36,723 nucleotides of DNA from Anabaena sp. UHCC 0187 (lineage in GTDB: Bacteria > Cyanobacteriota > Cyanobacteriia > Cyanobacteriales > Nostocaceae), in contig NZ_VILB01000019.1 in assembly GCF_009712035.1 (NCBI RefSeq), positions 1 to 36,723 on the forward strand, given 5' to 3'. Position numbers and translations under genes: made by a program. The notes under the pieces are model-generated. The model did no database searches, was not told where the DNA came from, and worked only from the letters and a program-made list of their open reading frames with translations. How positions within the stretch are numbered: position 1 is the first letter of the stretch; each line of letters opens with the position of its first letter. This document shows, in pieces, positions 7,686 to 16,220 of the stretch.

Positions 7686-8183
7686 TTAAATTCTTAAAAA
7701 CCGACTAGCTAATTTAATCGCGTCAGCAATATCCACATCACCATCACCGTCAGCATCTAGAAATTGATTTAGCAAGGGATTACCACCAGATTGCAAGAAA
7801 CTCAAGATTAAAGGGACTAAAGTTGGTAATAATTGCTGAATGGTATTCACATCCAATCTAGTAACCTGGGCGGCATTTTCCGCTACTTGTGCTTGGATAT
7901 CTGGAGAAAATAGGCTATCTACGGCTTGGGAATCAGAAGAAGTTCCTGCAAATTGATTTACTAAATCTTGTACGGATTCACTTCCGTCGCTGGCTTGTTT
8001 CGCTTGTAAAGATGATTGTACCTGTTTACCGACTACTGATAAAATTGATTGCATGGTGGAGGAGTCTGCACCAACGCCATTACCTAATTGTTTAACGGTG
8101 GTGGCAATATTTACCAAGTTATCCAAACCACCTGGTTGAGTGGAATTAGTAACCGCGCCAAGAATTTGATCAAGTAGTCCCAT
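7686..8183 (-). CDS. DUF937-type protein with a C-terminal calcium-binding loop
   Basis: A 165-residue soluble protein. The N-terminal MGLLDQILGAVTN start and the following Gly/Ser/Gln-rich helical repeats are typical of DUF937 proteins. The C-terminus carries DADGDGDVDIADAIKLASRF (residues about 143-162), an EF-hand/dockerin-like Ca2+-binding loop with acidic residues at alternating positions, followed by a helix. There is no signal peptide. Function is not known for the family. Divergent from the GTPase gene across a 418-base gap and 80 bases upstream of chlM on the same strand, so co-transcription with chlM is possible. Confidence 0.8.
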   Translation of the reverse strand: MGLLDQILGAVTNSTQPGGLDNLVNIATTVKQLGNGVGADSSTMQSILSVVGKQVQSSLQAKQASDGSESVQDLVNQFAGTSSDSQAVDSLFSPDIQAQVAENAAQVTRLDVNTIQQLLPTLVPLILSFLQSGGNPLLNQFLDADGDGDVDIADAIKLASRFLRI

Positions 8184-8601
8184 TTATTTTTTCCTGTTGT
8201 TTTTAATTTCTCTAATTATCAATAATACAACAAAATAGCAGAGTAAATATTCAAATTGACTAGCTGTTTAAAAATAGATATCGCTTACTAATAGTCCTCC
8301 AGATGTACCCAAAATTGTTATTCCCAGGGAAAGAGTATACCCAAAGACAATTTTTTTTCTGATACTTAAGAGAGGGAATAATTTTTTGAAAGAGCTAAAA
8401 TATTTGAATTCAGAAAAAATTTCATAGTCTGAATCGGCTTTTCAATTTCCCCTTAATTGGGGTTAAAGAACAAATGCAGAATTTAATCGCCGATCATTAA
8501 GGATACATTGCACACAAACTAAATGTTAGTTTAACAAAAATTATGGCTTTTTACTTTCTATACTAGAAAAAAACACTATATAGTTACTATATTTATCATT
8601 C
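8184..8601. other. Divergent intergenic region, no gene seen
   Basis: AT-rich region between the leftward DUF937 gene and the rightward GTPase gene. Promoters for both must lie here, but I see no operator or RNA that I can support. There is no clear Shine-Dalgarno before the GTPase ATG at 8602. Confidence 0.4.
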
Positions 8602-10143
8602 ATGCCTTTATCGCGCATTGTCACTCTGATTGTTGGCCTAATCGTCATTTTGGCGTTAACCCTATGGCTAATTGATTCTCTCTCCCGGCTGTACTGGCAG
8701 TTGTCCTATTCCCCGTTGTTAGGTAATTTACTATTATTACTACTAGTTTTACTGATTGGTGGTTTAATTGCCGCTTTTATTTATTATGTACTAGTGCTGC
8801 GAAAGGGAGAAGAGAAATCCCGACAAAAACGGCACAGAGTGACTGCCGCCCAAATTCCCGCCGCTAAATCTGATGCTGCTTCTTCTACTCTCCAAGCGGT
8901 ACGTCAACAAGTAGCCCAAATTCAAGATGAAGTTACACGCCAAGCTTTACTGAGTCGCACTAGGGAAATTGAAGCGAATTTAGTCAGGGGTGAAATTCAA
9001 GTTGTTGTCTTTGGTACAGGTAGTGCGGGGAAAACTTCCCTGGTGAATGCGATTATGGGGCGGATAGTCGGCGAAGTAAATGCCCCTATGGGAACAACTC
9101 AGGTAGGAGAAACCTATTGTTTACGCTTGAAAGGATTGGAAAGAAAGATATTAATTACCGATACTCCAGGGATTTTAGAACCAGGGGTAGCGGGTACAGA
9201 ACGGGAACAACTGGCTAGGGCTTTAGCCACAGAAGCCGATTTACTGTTATTTGTGGTGGATAATGATTTGCGGCGTTCTGAATATGAACCTCTGCGGGGG
9301 TTAGCGGAAATTGGTAAGCGATCGCTTTTAGTCCTGAATAAAACAGATTTATATACTGAAACTGATACAGAAGTAATCTTGGCAAGATTGCGGGAACGGG
9401 TACGGGGGTTTATTGCTACCAATGATGTTGTTGCCATCGCCGCCAATCCCCAAATAGCAAAATTAGAAACTGGTGAAACTTTCCAACCCGAAGCGGATAT
9501 TATCCCCTTATTGCGTCGCATGGCTTCTATCTTACGCGCTGAGGGAGAAGATTTAGTAGCAGATAATATTCTTTTACAATCTCTGCGCTTAGGAGAAGAA
9601 GCCCGGAAACTTATAGACTCCCAACGTCGTCGTCAAGCTGATAAAATCGTTGAACGTTATCAATGGATTGGCGCAGGTGTAGTTTCAGTCACACCATTGC
9701 CCATGGTAGATTTACTCGCAACCGCCGCCGTTAATGCCCAAATGGTAGTAGAAATTGGCAGACTCTATGGTTGTGATTTAAACATGGAACGGGGCAAAGA
9801 ATTAGCCCTATCTTTAGGCAAAACTATTGCTGGTTTAGGTATCGTCAAGGGGGCAATTCAGTTATTATCAACGGCTTTGCAACTGAACGTTGCTACTTTT
9901 ATTGTCGGGAGGGCAATTCAAGGAGTCACAGCCGCATATTTAACCCGCATTGCCGGGAAAAGCTTTATTGAATATTTCCGCCATGATCAAGATTGGGGAG
10001 ATGGAGGAATGACAGAAGTTGTCCAACAACAGTTTCAGATTAATCGCCGTGATGAGTTTATCAAAGTTTTTGTCCAAGAAGCGATCGCTAAAGTCGTCAA
10101 ACCATTAACTGATAGCTTTGCAGAAAAGGAAGATCATCAGTAA
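8602..10143 (+). CDS. Membrane-anchored Era-like GTPase with DUF697 domain
   Basis: A 513-residue protein. Two transmembrane helices lie at about residues 8-26 and 40-66, followed by a basic linker and a short coiled coil. The GTPase domain has G1 GTGSAGKTS at residues 138-146, G2 region MGTTQVGE, G3 DTPG at 187-190 and G4 NKTD at 246-249. The C-terminal third (GAGVVSVTPLPMVDLLATAAVNAQMV onward) is a DUF697 domain with further hydrophobic helices. Such proteins are common in cyanobacteria and chloroplast-related genomes; their role is unproved but membrane remodelling or envelope/thylakoid functions are plausible. The gene ends 112 bases before the kinase gene on the same strand, so the two may be co-expressed. 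Confidence 0.88.
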   Translation: MPLSRIVTLIVGLIVILALTLWLIDSLSRLYWQLSYSPLLGNLLLLLLVLLIGGLIAAFIYYVLVLRKGEEKSRQKRHRVTAAQIPAAKSDAASSTLQAVRQQVAQIQDEVTRQALLSRTREIEANLVRGEIQVVVFGTGSAGKTSLVNAIMGRIVGEVNAPMGTTQVGETYCLRLKGLERKILITDTPGILEPGVAGTEREQLARALATEADLLLFVVDNDLRRSEYEPLRGLAEIGKRSLLVLNKTDLYTETDTEVILARLRERVRGFIATNDVVAIAANPQIAKLETGETFQPEADIIPLLRRMASILRAEGEDLVADNILLQSLRLGEEARKLIDSQRRRQADKIVERYQWIGAGVVSVTPLPMVDLLATAAVNAQMVVEIGRLYGCDLNMERGKELALSLGKTIAGLGIVKGAIQLLSTALQLNVATFIVGRAIQGVTAAYLTRIAGKSFIEYFRHDQDWGDGGMTEVVQQQFQINRRDEFIKVFVQEAIAKVVKPLTDSFAEKEDHQ

Positions 10144-10255
10144 AAATACTTAAACTATCATTATCAGATTTCACATACTGAATTATTCTTTATAATTCCG
10201 GAAAATAGCAGCCGATGTCAGAAAAGATATATAAGGATTTCTGAGTAATTGGATC

Positions 10256-12007
10256 ATGAGCAAGCAGATGATCGGCAAAGTATTACAAGAGCGTTACCAA
10301 ATTGTTCAACCACTTAGCGCAGGAGTGTTTGGACAAACATTTATCGCTGTAGATATATACCACCCAGAAAAACCCAGATATGTTGTTAAACAACTCAAGG
10401 TTAACAACTATCAATCTACATCCTACTTTGATTACCTCAGATTACGGTTTTTAACAGAAACTGAAACCCTGAAACATTTAGGCCGTCACCCTCAAATTCC
10501 GGAACTAATTACCTGCTTTGAAGAAAATGAGCGCTTTTATCTAGTCCAACAATTTATTCCCGGAGAGTCTTTAGCTGCGGAATTGCCTAACAACCCTGAA
10601 AGTCTAGGCAAATGGGGTGAAGCTGATATTATCAAATTTCTGGAAGATGCTTTATCTATTCTCGAATTTGTTCACTCCCAAGGCTTTATTCATTGCGATA
10701 TTAAACCAGAAAATTTAATTAGACGGGCTATAGATGCCAAATTGGTGTTAATTGACTTTGGTTCAATTCAACCAATAGACTTTAGTTTGGAAACAGAATT
10801 CTCTATAGATCAAATTCCTGTTACATCATTAGGTTACATTCCCCCAGAACAATTTATTGGTCAAACTCAGCCCAATAGTGACCTTTATTCCTTGGGAATA
10901 ATTGCTATTCAAGCGATTACAGGACTTTCACCTCTGCAATTAGAAATTGATGCCGAAACTAATGAAATTATTTGGTGTGATGATGACACACCTATCAATG
11001 ATTATTTAGTTGGTTTCCTCAGTCAGATGATCCGTTATCAACACCAAGAACGGTTTCAATCTGCTAATGAAGCACTATGGGTACTCAAGCATATAGAATG
11101 GGAAAATCAGCCAGATGGAATCATTGTAGAATCTCCATTATTTTCCGAAAATATTACAACTACAACTCAAAAATCTCAACCATTACTAGCAGGACTGCGA
11201 TTAGGGTTATTAATTAATTCCGTGCTGATAGGATTGGGAGTATATTCTTTATTTAATAATTCTCAAGCTTACTCAGCTACAGAAACTTTATATAAAGCTA
11301 TCGCAAAATACCAATCTGGAGATCTGCAAAAAGCGATTAATTTAGCTCAGTCAATCCCCATTCATAGCAATGTTTATCCAGAAGCCCAAGCTTCAATTGA
11401 AGAATGGCAAAAGCAATGGCAACAAGATTCAGAACATTATTTTTTAGCTGAAAAAGCGTTGACAGAATACCGATGGTCAGATGTATTACATCATGGTCTT
11501 CAAGTTCCCGTGAATTCCTATTGGCAATCAAAAATTCAGCCCTTGGTTGAACAAGCAAGAGTAAATATAGAGGCACAAACACAAGCTTTGTTAGCTAAAG
11601 CCTATGCAAAAGCGGAAGAGAGAGATTTTTCCACAGCTTTATATTACTTACAGCAAATACCTGAAGAAAGCTCCGCTGGTGCTATAGTTAAACAAAAATT
11701 ATCTGAATACAATCAAAAACGTCAAGTTAGATCAGGATACTATTTATATCAAGCTCACAATCAAGCATCTGTAGGTGACTTTTTTGGGGCAATTAAACTC
11801 CTCCAAAGAGTTCCCAAAGATGCTGATGTCTATGCACAAGCAAAAACCAAAATCCAAGAATATTCCCAAAAACTACGTCTACGTAATCAACAACAAGAAT
11901 TAGCTATACTGAAAACAGTTTCCGTTTCCGAAAAGAAAAATACAATTCCGCAGAGAGTATATCTTCAAATAGAAGATTCTTTGCAAGAAGTAAATATTCG
12001 TAATTAA
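10256..12007 (+). CDS. Hanks-type Ser/Thr protein kinase with C-terminal repeat region
   Basis: A 583-residue kinase. The glycine loop is SAGVFGQTF (residues 21-29), the ATP-binding lysine is K45 in VVKQL, the catalytic loop is HCDIKPEN (146-153), and DFG is at 167-169, followed by a GYIPPEQ activation-segment end. The residue before the catalytic Asp is Cys instead of Arg, so this is a non-RD kinase. A single transmembrane helix lies at about residues 315-335. The part after it contains three repeated units of the AKAYAKAEERDFSTALYYLQQIPEES type, which resemble tetratricopeptide repeats and would lie on the other side of the membrane. Target unknown. The sigma factor gene follows after 206 bases. 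Confidence 0.92.
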   Translation: MSKQMIGKVLQERYQIVQPLSAGVFGQTFIAVDIYHPEKPRYVVKQLKVNNYQSTSYFDYLRLRFLTETETLKHLGRHPQIPELITCFEENERFYLVQQFIPGESLAAELPNNPESLGKWGEADIIKFLEDALSILEFVHSQGFIHCDIKPENLIRRAIDAKLVLIDFGSIQPIDFSLETEFSIDQIPVTSLGYIPPEQFIGQTQPNSDLYSLGIIAIQAITGLSPLQLEIDAETNEIIWCDDDTPINDYLVGFLSQMIRYQHQERFQSANEALWVLKHIEWENQPDGIIVESPLFSENITTTTQKSQPLLAGLRLGLLINSVLIGLGVYSLFNNSQAYSATETLYKAIAKYQSGDLQKAINLAQSIPIHSNVYPEAQASIEEWQKQWQQDSEHYFLAEKALTEYRWSDVLHHGLQVPVNSYWQSKIQPLVEQARVNIEAQTQALLAKAYAKAEERDFSTALYYLQQIPEESSAGAIVKQKLSEYNQKRQVRSGYYLYQAHNQASVGDFFGAIKLLQRVPKDADVYAQAKTKIQEYSQKLRLRNQQQELAILKTVSVSEKKNTIPQRVYLQIEDSLQEVNIRN

Positions 12008-12213
12008 GCTGAGAAATGGGAGTAAAAGATAATTCTCCTAATTTTTCCTGATATTTCTCAGTATTATCACTGATTTTTATATTTAAGATTTAGTAAAATT
12101 CAGTAAAATGACTATAGCTTATTTAGCCTGAACTAAGGAAAATATGGACAGGCTTAAAAATAATATACGCAACTCCATTATTTGTACACAGAGATTAATA
12201 CAAAGGAATTGAT

Positions 12214-12999
12214 ATGACATTCAATGAGTCCTCTGCTCGTTCTGATGGTATTGATCTATTATACCTATACCATCAAAACCCCACTATTAAACTGCGTAAT
12301 CAATTAGTAGAATTACATAAGGGTCTAGTGCGAAAAATCGCCTATAAATTTAGTCATAGATGTTATGAACCTTATGAAGATTTGGAACAAATCGGATATT
12401 TTGGCTTAATTAGGGCCATAGAACGTTTTGATCCTTTCCAAGGATATGCCTTCAGTTCCTTTGCTGTACCGTATATTCGCGGTGAAATTTTACATTTTTT
12501 GCGGGATAACTCTACTTTAGTCAAAATTCCCCGTCGTTGCCAAGAACTTTACAATCAAGGGCAAAAAATTCGTAAAGAATTAGGAATATCTTTAAATCAT
12601 CCTCCCAAAGAAATTGAAATTGCTAATAAGTTGCGTATATCCCTGGAAGAGTGGCAAAAAACCAAGTTAGCAGCCCAAAATCGAATGCCTTTAAGTCTAG
12701 ATAATACAACATCTAATTATGTAGATTTCCCTATCACCTGGGCTGACTTAATTCCCTGTCCCCATGCCACAGCACTTCAGCAACAGCAAGAAGAACAACA
12801 ACAATTGGAAGGGGCTATGAGTATGCTTGATGATAAGCCACGTCTTGCGGTGGAATTAGTATTTGTCAAACAATTAACTCGCAAAGATGCAGCTAAGAAA
12901 ATCGGGGCTACACCAATGACAGTAACAAGATACTTGCAACAAGGTATACAACAATTAATTACTTATTTGCAACCAACCACCATTGCGACTGGATCTTAA
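12214..12999 (+). CDS. sigF: Group 3 RNA polymerase sigma factor (SigF)
   Basis: A 261-residue sigma-70 family protein of the SigB/SigF/FliA type. Region 2 is well preserved: YEDLEQIGYFGLIRAIERFD followed by FSSFAVPYIRGEILHFLRD (core binding and -10 recognition). Region 3 (LVKIPRRCQELYNQ onward) follows, and region 4 ends in a helix-turn-helix LTRKDAAKKIGATPMTVTRYLQQG. There is no region 1.1, excluding group 1 and 2 factors. In cyanobacteria SigF controls pilus, motility and cell-surface genes. AAGGAATTGAT precedes the ATG. The assignment to SigF and not another group 3 sigma rests on overall pattern only. A probable terminator lies about 134 bases downstream. Confidence 0.82.
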   Translation: MTFNESSARSDGIDLLYLYHQNPTIKLRNQLVELHKGLVRKIAYKFSHRCYEPYEDLEQIGYFGLIRAIERFDPFQGYAFSSFAVPYIRGEILHFLRDNSTLVKIPRRCQELYNQGQKIRKELGISLNHPPKEIEIANKLRISLEEWQKTKLAAQNRMPLSLDNTTSNYVDFPITWADLIPCPHATALQQQQEEQQQLEGAMSMLDDKPRLAVELVFVKQLTRKDAAKKIGATPMTVTRYLQQGIQQLITYLQPTTIATGS

Positions 13000-13439
13000 A
13001 ATACCTATAAGGATGACTAAATTTTTGCTAACAAATCCGGTGGGTTTTTGGCATTTTGGCATTTTTTCCACTTGTTACATTGTTATTCTGGGTACGCGAA
13101 TGTCTTTGTGCGATAATTCCGACTTGCAGAATCCCTCGGCCCACAACCGGGGGTATTTTTTATTCAGCTATATAACGATCTTTCTGGATTTTCCAAAATA
13201 TTTAAAAATCAAGACAACATAACGCAGATTGCGTAATTTTACTTTGCTTAGGAAAAATTAATCCGTTTTGATAACAAAGCCCGAATCAAGGTATGGCAAA
13301 ATTAACAAATCCCAACTAGAGAAAATAAAATATCACAGCTACACCAAGTTTGACAGCTTGTCTTTTGACATGGACATCATGGTAAGAGATGAAAAAGGTA
13401 TACTTTCCCCATTGCCAGTTCCCAGTTCCCATAATTAAT
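13000..13439. other. Intergenic region with no supported gene
   Basis: Contains the probable sigF terminator and, at 13405-13431, a CCCATTGCCAGTTCCCAGTTCCC stretch that belongs to the heptamer-type repeats found between genes in this window. The 79-codon ORF overlapping the sigF end lacks any sign of being real. Confidence 0.45.
13133..13163 (+). terminator. Probable rho-independent terminator after sigF
   Basis: CCCTCGG, loop CCCACAA, CCGGGGG (one G-U pair) followed by TATTTTTTATT. Downstream of sigF on the same strand. Confidence 0.6.
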
Positions 13440-14666
13440 ATGCTAGATTTATTACTCATCACGCTTCTAGGGTTTCTGGGCAGTTTTGGACATTGCTTTG
13501 GGATGTGTGGACCGCTAACCGTAGCTTTTTCTCTTTCTCAACAGCGACAAAATCCGACTTGGCAACAGCAATTAAAATTTCATACCTTACTCAACTTAGG
13601 GCGAATGTTGAGTTACGCTTTAGTTGGTGCTGGCATTGGTGCTATCGGTTCAGTATTAGTAGAAGGTGGACAACTGGCAGGAGTTGGTAGTGATTTGCGG
13701 CGTTGGATAGCCATCATTACAGGTATAATGCTGATTTGGTTTGGTTTAGGACAGGTAAAACCAGATTTTCTACCGCATATTCCCCTATTACACCCCATCT
13801 TAAAAGGGAATTTACACAACCGTTTGAGTGCGGCTATGATGAAATTATCTTCACAAACTCAATGGTGGACACCGGCACTTTTAGGCATGACATGGGGATT
13901 AATGCCCTGTGGTTTCTTATATGCGGCTCAAATTAAAGCTGCGGCTACAGGGAATTTGTGGCAAGGTCTAGCGACAATGTTAGCTTTTGGGATGGGAACC
14001 CTACCCATTATGCTGGGTGTAGGTGTTTCTACAGCATTAATTAGTAAAGATCGCCGCAGTCAATTATTTCGCTTGGGTGGGTGGGTAACTCTGATTATTG
14101 GTGCTATCACCCTATTACGGACGGGGGATACCATGACAGACTATAGCGGACACGCTGCCCTAATCTGTTTAATTCTTTCATTGATTGCTCGTCCTGTGAA
14201 TAGTTTTTGGTCTGCACCCCTGCGTTACCGACGGGCTTTAGGAGTTGGGGCGTTTGTTCTGTCTGGGGTACATACTATCCATAATGTTGAACACTCACTC
14301 AACTGGAATTTCAACGCTGTTTGGTTTTTACCGCTAGAATTCCAATGGGGGATGGGTGCAGGGGCTGTAGCATTGGTATTAATGACTCCCGCTGCTTGTA
14401 CAAGTTTTGATTTTCTGCAAAAGTTGTTAGGTAAACATTGGCGACCAATCCATCTTTTGAGTGTACCAGCTTTGTTATTGAGCGCTATTCATACGGTGTT
14501 GATTGGTTCTCATTACCTGGGTGCTTTAAAATTAAGTTGGCAAAACCAATTAGCAGCGGTTTCTCTGGGCATAATTACCTTTGCTGTATTGTTGATCCGT
14601 TCACGGTATTTTTGGTTATATTTACATCTAGAAAAGTTTTATGTTCCTCCCAATAAGTCGCGGTAA
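13440..14666 (+). CDS. TauE/SafE-like (DsbD_2-type) membrane protein
   Basis: About 408 residues from the ATG at 13440. An in-frame ATG at 13389 would add 17 residues encoded by low-complexity repeat-like DNA, so the later start is preferred. The N-terminus LITLLGFLGSFGHCFGMCGP has the His-Cys-x3-Cys signature of the sulfite exporter TauE/SafE-like and cytochrome-biogenesis DsbD_2 group, which in cyanobacteria is often tied to metal or thiol transport. The first half has about six transmembrane helices with the repeat MTWGLMPCGFLYAA. The second half (from about residue 245) adds several more helices with histidines and is an extension that typical members lack. The stop overlaps the next gene by 26 bases. 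Substrate unknown. Confidence 0.78.
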   Translation: MLDLLLITLLGFLGSFGHCFGMCGPLTVAFSLSQQRQNPTWQQQLKFHTLLNLGRMLSYALVGAGIGAIGSVLVEGGQLAGVGSDLRRWIAIITGIMLIWFGLGQVKPDFLPHIPLLHPILKGNLHNRLSAAMMKLSSQTQWWTPALLGMTWGLMPCGFLYAAQIKAAATGNLWQGLATMLAFGMGTLPIMLGVGVSTALISKDRRSQLFRLGGWVTLIIGAITLLRTGDTMTDYSGHAALICLILSLIARPVNSFWSAPLRYRRALGVGAFVLSGVHTIHNVEHSLNWNFNAVWFLPLEFQWGMGAGAVALVLMTPAACTSFDFLQKLLGKHWRPIHLLSVPALLLSAIHTVLIGSHYLGALKLSWQNQLAAVSLGIITFAVLLIRSRYFWLYLHLEKFYVPPNKSR

Positions 14667-15279
14667 ATTCACTATTTCTTCTCCACAGAAGAGCAAAATA
14701 AAGTATCTATTATTATTAGTTTTATCTAGTTTGATAGTTACTACAAATACTCAAGTTTTAGCCCATACTGTCAAAATATCGGCAGATGTTGGTGGTACTA
14801 TCCATATAGAACCTAATGATAATCCTCGCGCTGGGGAAGTTACTCAAGCTTGGTTTGCCCTGACTCGGAAGGGTGGTAAGGTAATTCCTTTAAAAGATTG
14901 TCATTGTCAGTTGGCTATTTATGCTGAACCCCATGCAGCCGGAGAACCGGCATTACTTGAACCTCCATTACAACCTATTCAGGCTGAACGGTATCAAGGC
15001 ATACCAGGCGCAAAAGTTACTTTTCCCAAACCAGGGGCTTACCAGTTGCAATTGAGTGGTAAACCTGTAACTGAGGGAAGTTTTCAACCTTTTGAGTTAA
15101 AGTTTCCTGTGACTGTGGCCACGGGAAAAACTATAGATACTCTTCAACCTGGGCAAAATCTAATTGAGGCTAGACCAAGAACAACAATTGGGTTAGCACA
15201 ACCTTTGATTTGGTTGGGAATTTTACTACTGTCTGGAGGAATTGTCGTTTTCTTAATACAGAATATGAAGAAGAACTAA
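14641..15279 (+). CDS. Secreted protein with C-terminal membrane anchor, partner of the TauE-like protein
   Basis: A 212-residue protein with an N-terminal signal/anchor (about residues 21-42, ending near LAHTVKI), a periplasmic beta-rich domain and a C-terminal transmembrane helix (about 187-207) followed by a short Lys/Asn tail. A DCHCQL motif lies in the middle of the domain, together with a PHAAGEPA stretch, which would suit metal or copper handling, but no known family is certain; a CopC/YtkA-like fold is only a guess. Its start lies 26 bases inside the preceding gene, implying coupled translation and a shared role. Confidence 0.72.
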   Translation: MFLPISRGKFTISSPQKSKIKYLLLLVLSSLIVTTNTQVLAHTVKISADVGGTIHIEPNDNPRAGEVTQAWFALTRKGGKVIPLKDCHCQLAIYAEPHAAGEPALLEPPLQPIQAERYQGIPGAKVTFPKPGAYQLQLSGKPVTEGSFQPFELKFPVTVATGKTIDTLQPGQNLIEARPRTTIGLAQPLIWLGILLLSGGIVVFLIQNMKKN

Positions 15280-15305
15280 ATGATATTTGAAAAATTTTAA
15301 GTAGT

Positions 15306-15360
15306 GTAGGGTGGGCATTGCCCACCAAAACCCACCTACGGTGGGCATTGCCCACCCTAC
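15306..15360. repeat. Inverted-repeat element (GGTGGGCATTGCCCACC type)
   Basis: GTAGGGTGGGCATTGCCCACC, a 13-base centre, then GGTGGGCATTGCCCACCCTAC. The outer arms are inverted relative to each other, and each arm is itself a palindrome around one central T. It sits between the ends of two convergent genes and may also end transcription. Confidence 0.75.
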
Positions 15361-15395
15361 TTGTATTTCAAAAATCAAATAATAGTTCTACATAT

Positions 15396-15989
15396 CTATT
15401 GATCTTCTAATTGACTACTGAATTCTTTAGGTGAACGTCGTCTTAACTCAACTGACTCAGTGCGGGGTAATAAGTCAAATACTTCTCTCAACTTGTCGTC
15501 TATTTCCTCAAAAGGGACTTGACCTTTTTTATTCAAAACTACCTTACCCGACTGGTCAAAAACTACAACTTGAGGAACACTTCCGCCATAGTAATATCCT
15601 GGTTCTGTCGGTTCATAGGTCTTATCAGCTAAAATAGTATCAACGCTGATAGGAATGATTTCTGATGCGCGGCCATAGAATGCTTGCATCTCGGAAACAA
15701 CTGGCGCATATTTTTTGCAATCGCTACTATCATCAGTGTAAAATGTCACTATCGCTGGTTTATGTTGTGCTAATGTCTGCGCTAGTGTTTCCTTGGAAGG
15801 GACTAAAGAACCATTACCAGCATAAATTACAAAAATATTGCCATCATATCGGTCATCTTTAATACCTGCTAATGCTGGCTGCATACTAATTATGAATAGG
15901 CAAACAAGCAGCAATAAGCATTTTGACACTAACCGTCGCCAATTAGTAATTATTTGAGTTTGTAAAAAAAGCCACTTTATGCTATTCAT
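15396..15989 (-). CDS. Thioredoxin-like thylakoid membrane protein, PSI accumulation factor type
   Basis: A 197-residue protein. An N-terminal hydrophobic segment (about residues 20-42, ending in PALAG) is a signal or anchor. The following domain has a thioredoxin-like strand AIVTFYTDDSSDCKKYAPVV, where the usual CxxC is reduced to a single Cys (SSDC), so it cannot do classical dithiol exchange. SVPQVVVFDQSGKVV is the cis-Pro region. This pattern, including the charged C-terminal tail, fits the cyanobacterial family annotated as a thylakoid membrane photosystem I accumulation factor; I recall the family rather than prove it. Divergent from murT across 231 bases. Confidence 0.72.
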   Translation of the reverse strand: MNSIKWLFLQTQIITNWRRLVSKCLLLLVCLFIISMQPALAGIKDDRYDGNIFVIYAGNGSLVPSKETLAQTLAQHKPAIVTFYTDDSSDCKKYAPVVSEMQAFYGRASEIIPISVDTILADKTYEPTEPGYYYGGSVPQVVVFDQSGKVVLNKKGQVPFEEIDDKLREVFDLLPRTESVELRRRSPKEFSSQLEDQ

Positions 15990-16220
15990 TAACAGAAACC
16001 TTGTCTTTGCTACTATTTTTCCTAAGTTTGTGCTGAACTGATGTTAACTAGTTTGGATAATCATCATACGCACACACTATTTTTTAAGATAACCTTTACA
16101 TGGTATTTTCTGGAAAAAATTATTTCTTAGTGAGACTATACTCATTTTGATGCTATCTTTTCTAATTAGTTAAACTTACCAGTTTAAATTCTTTTTGCAA
16201 TTATAGGTTATTAATAAATC

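Noticed and set aside
12983-13222. 79-codon ORF overlapping the end of sigF
   Set aside because: It passes through a probable terminator and has no family features.
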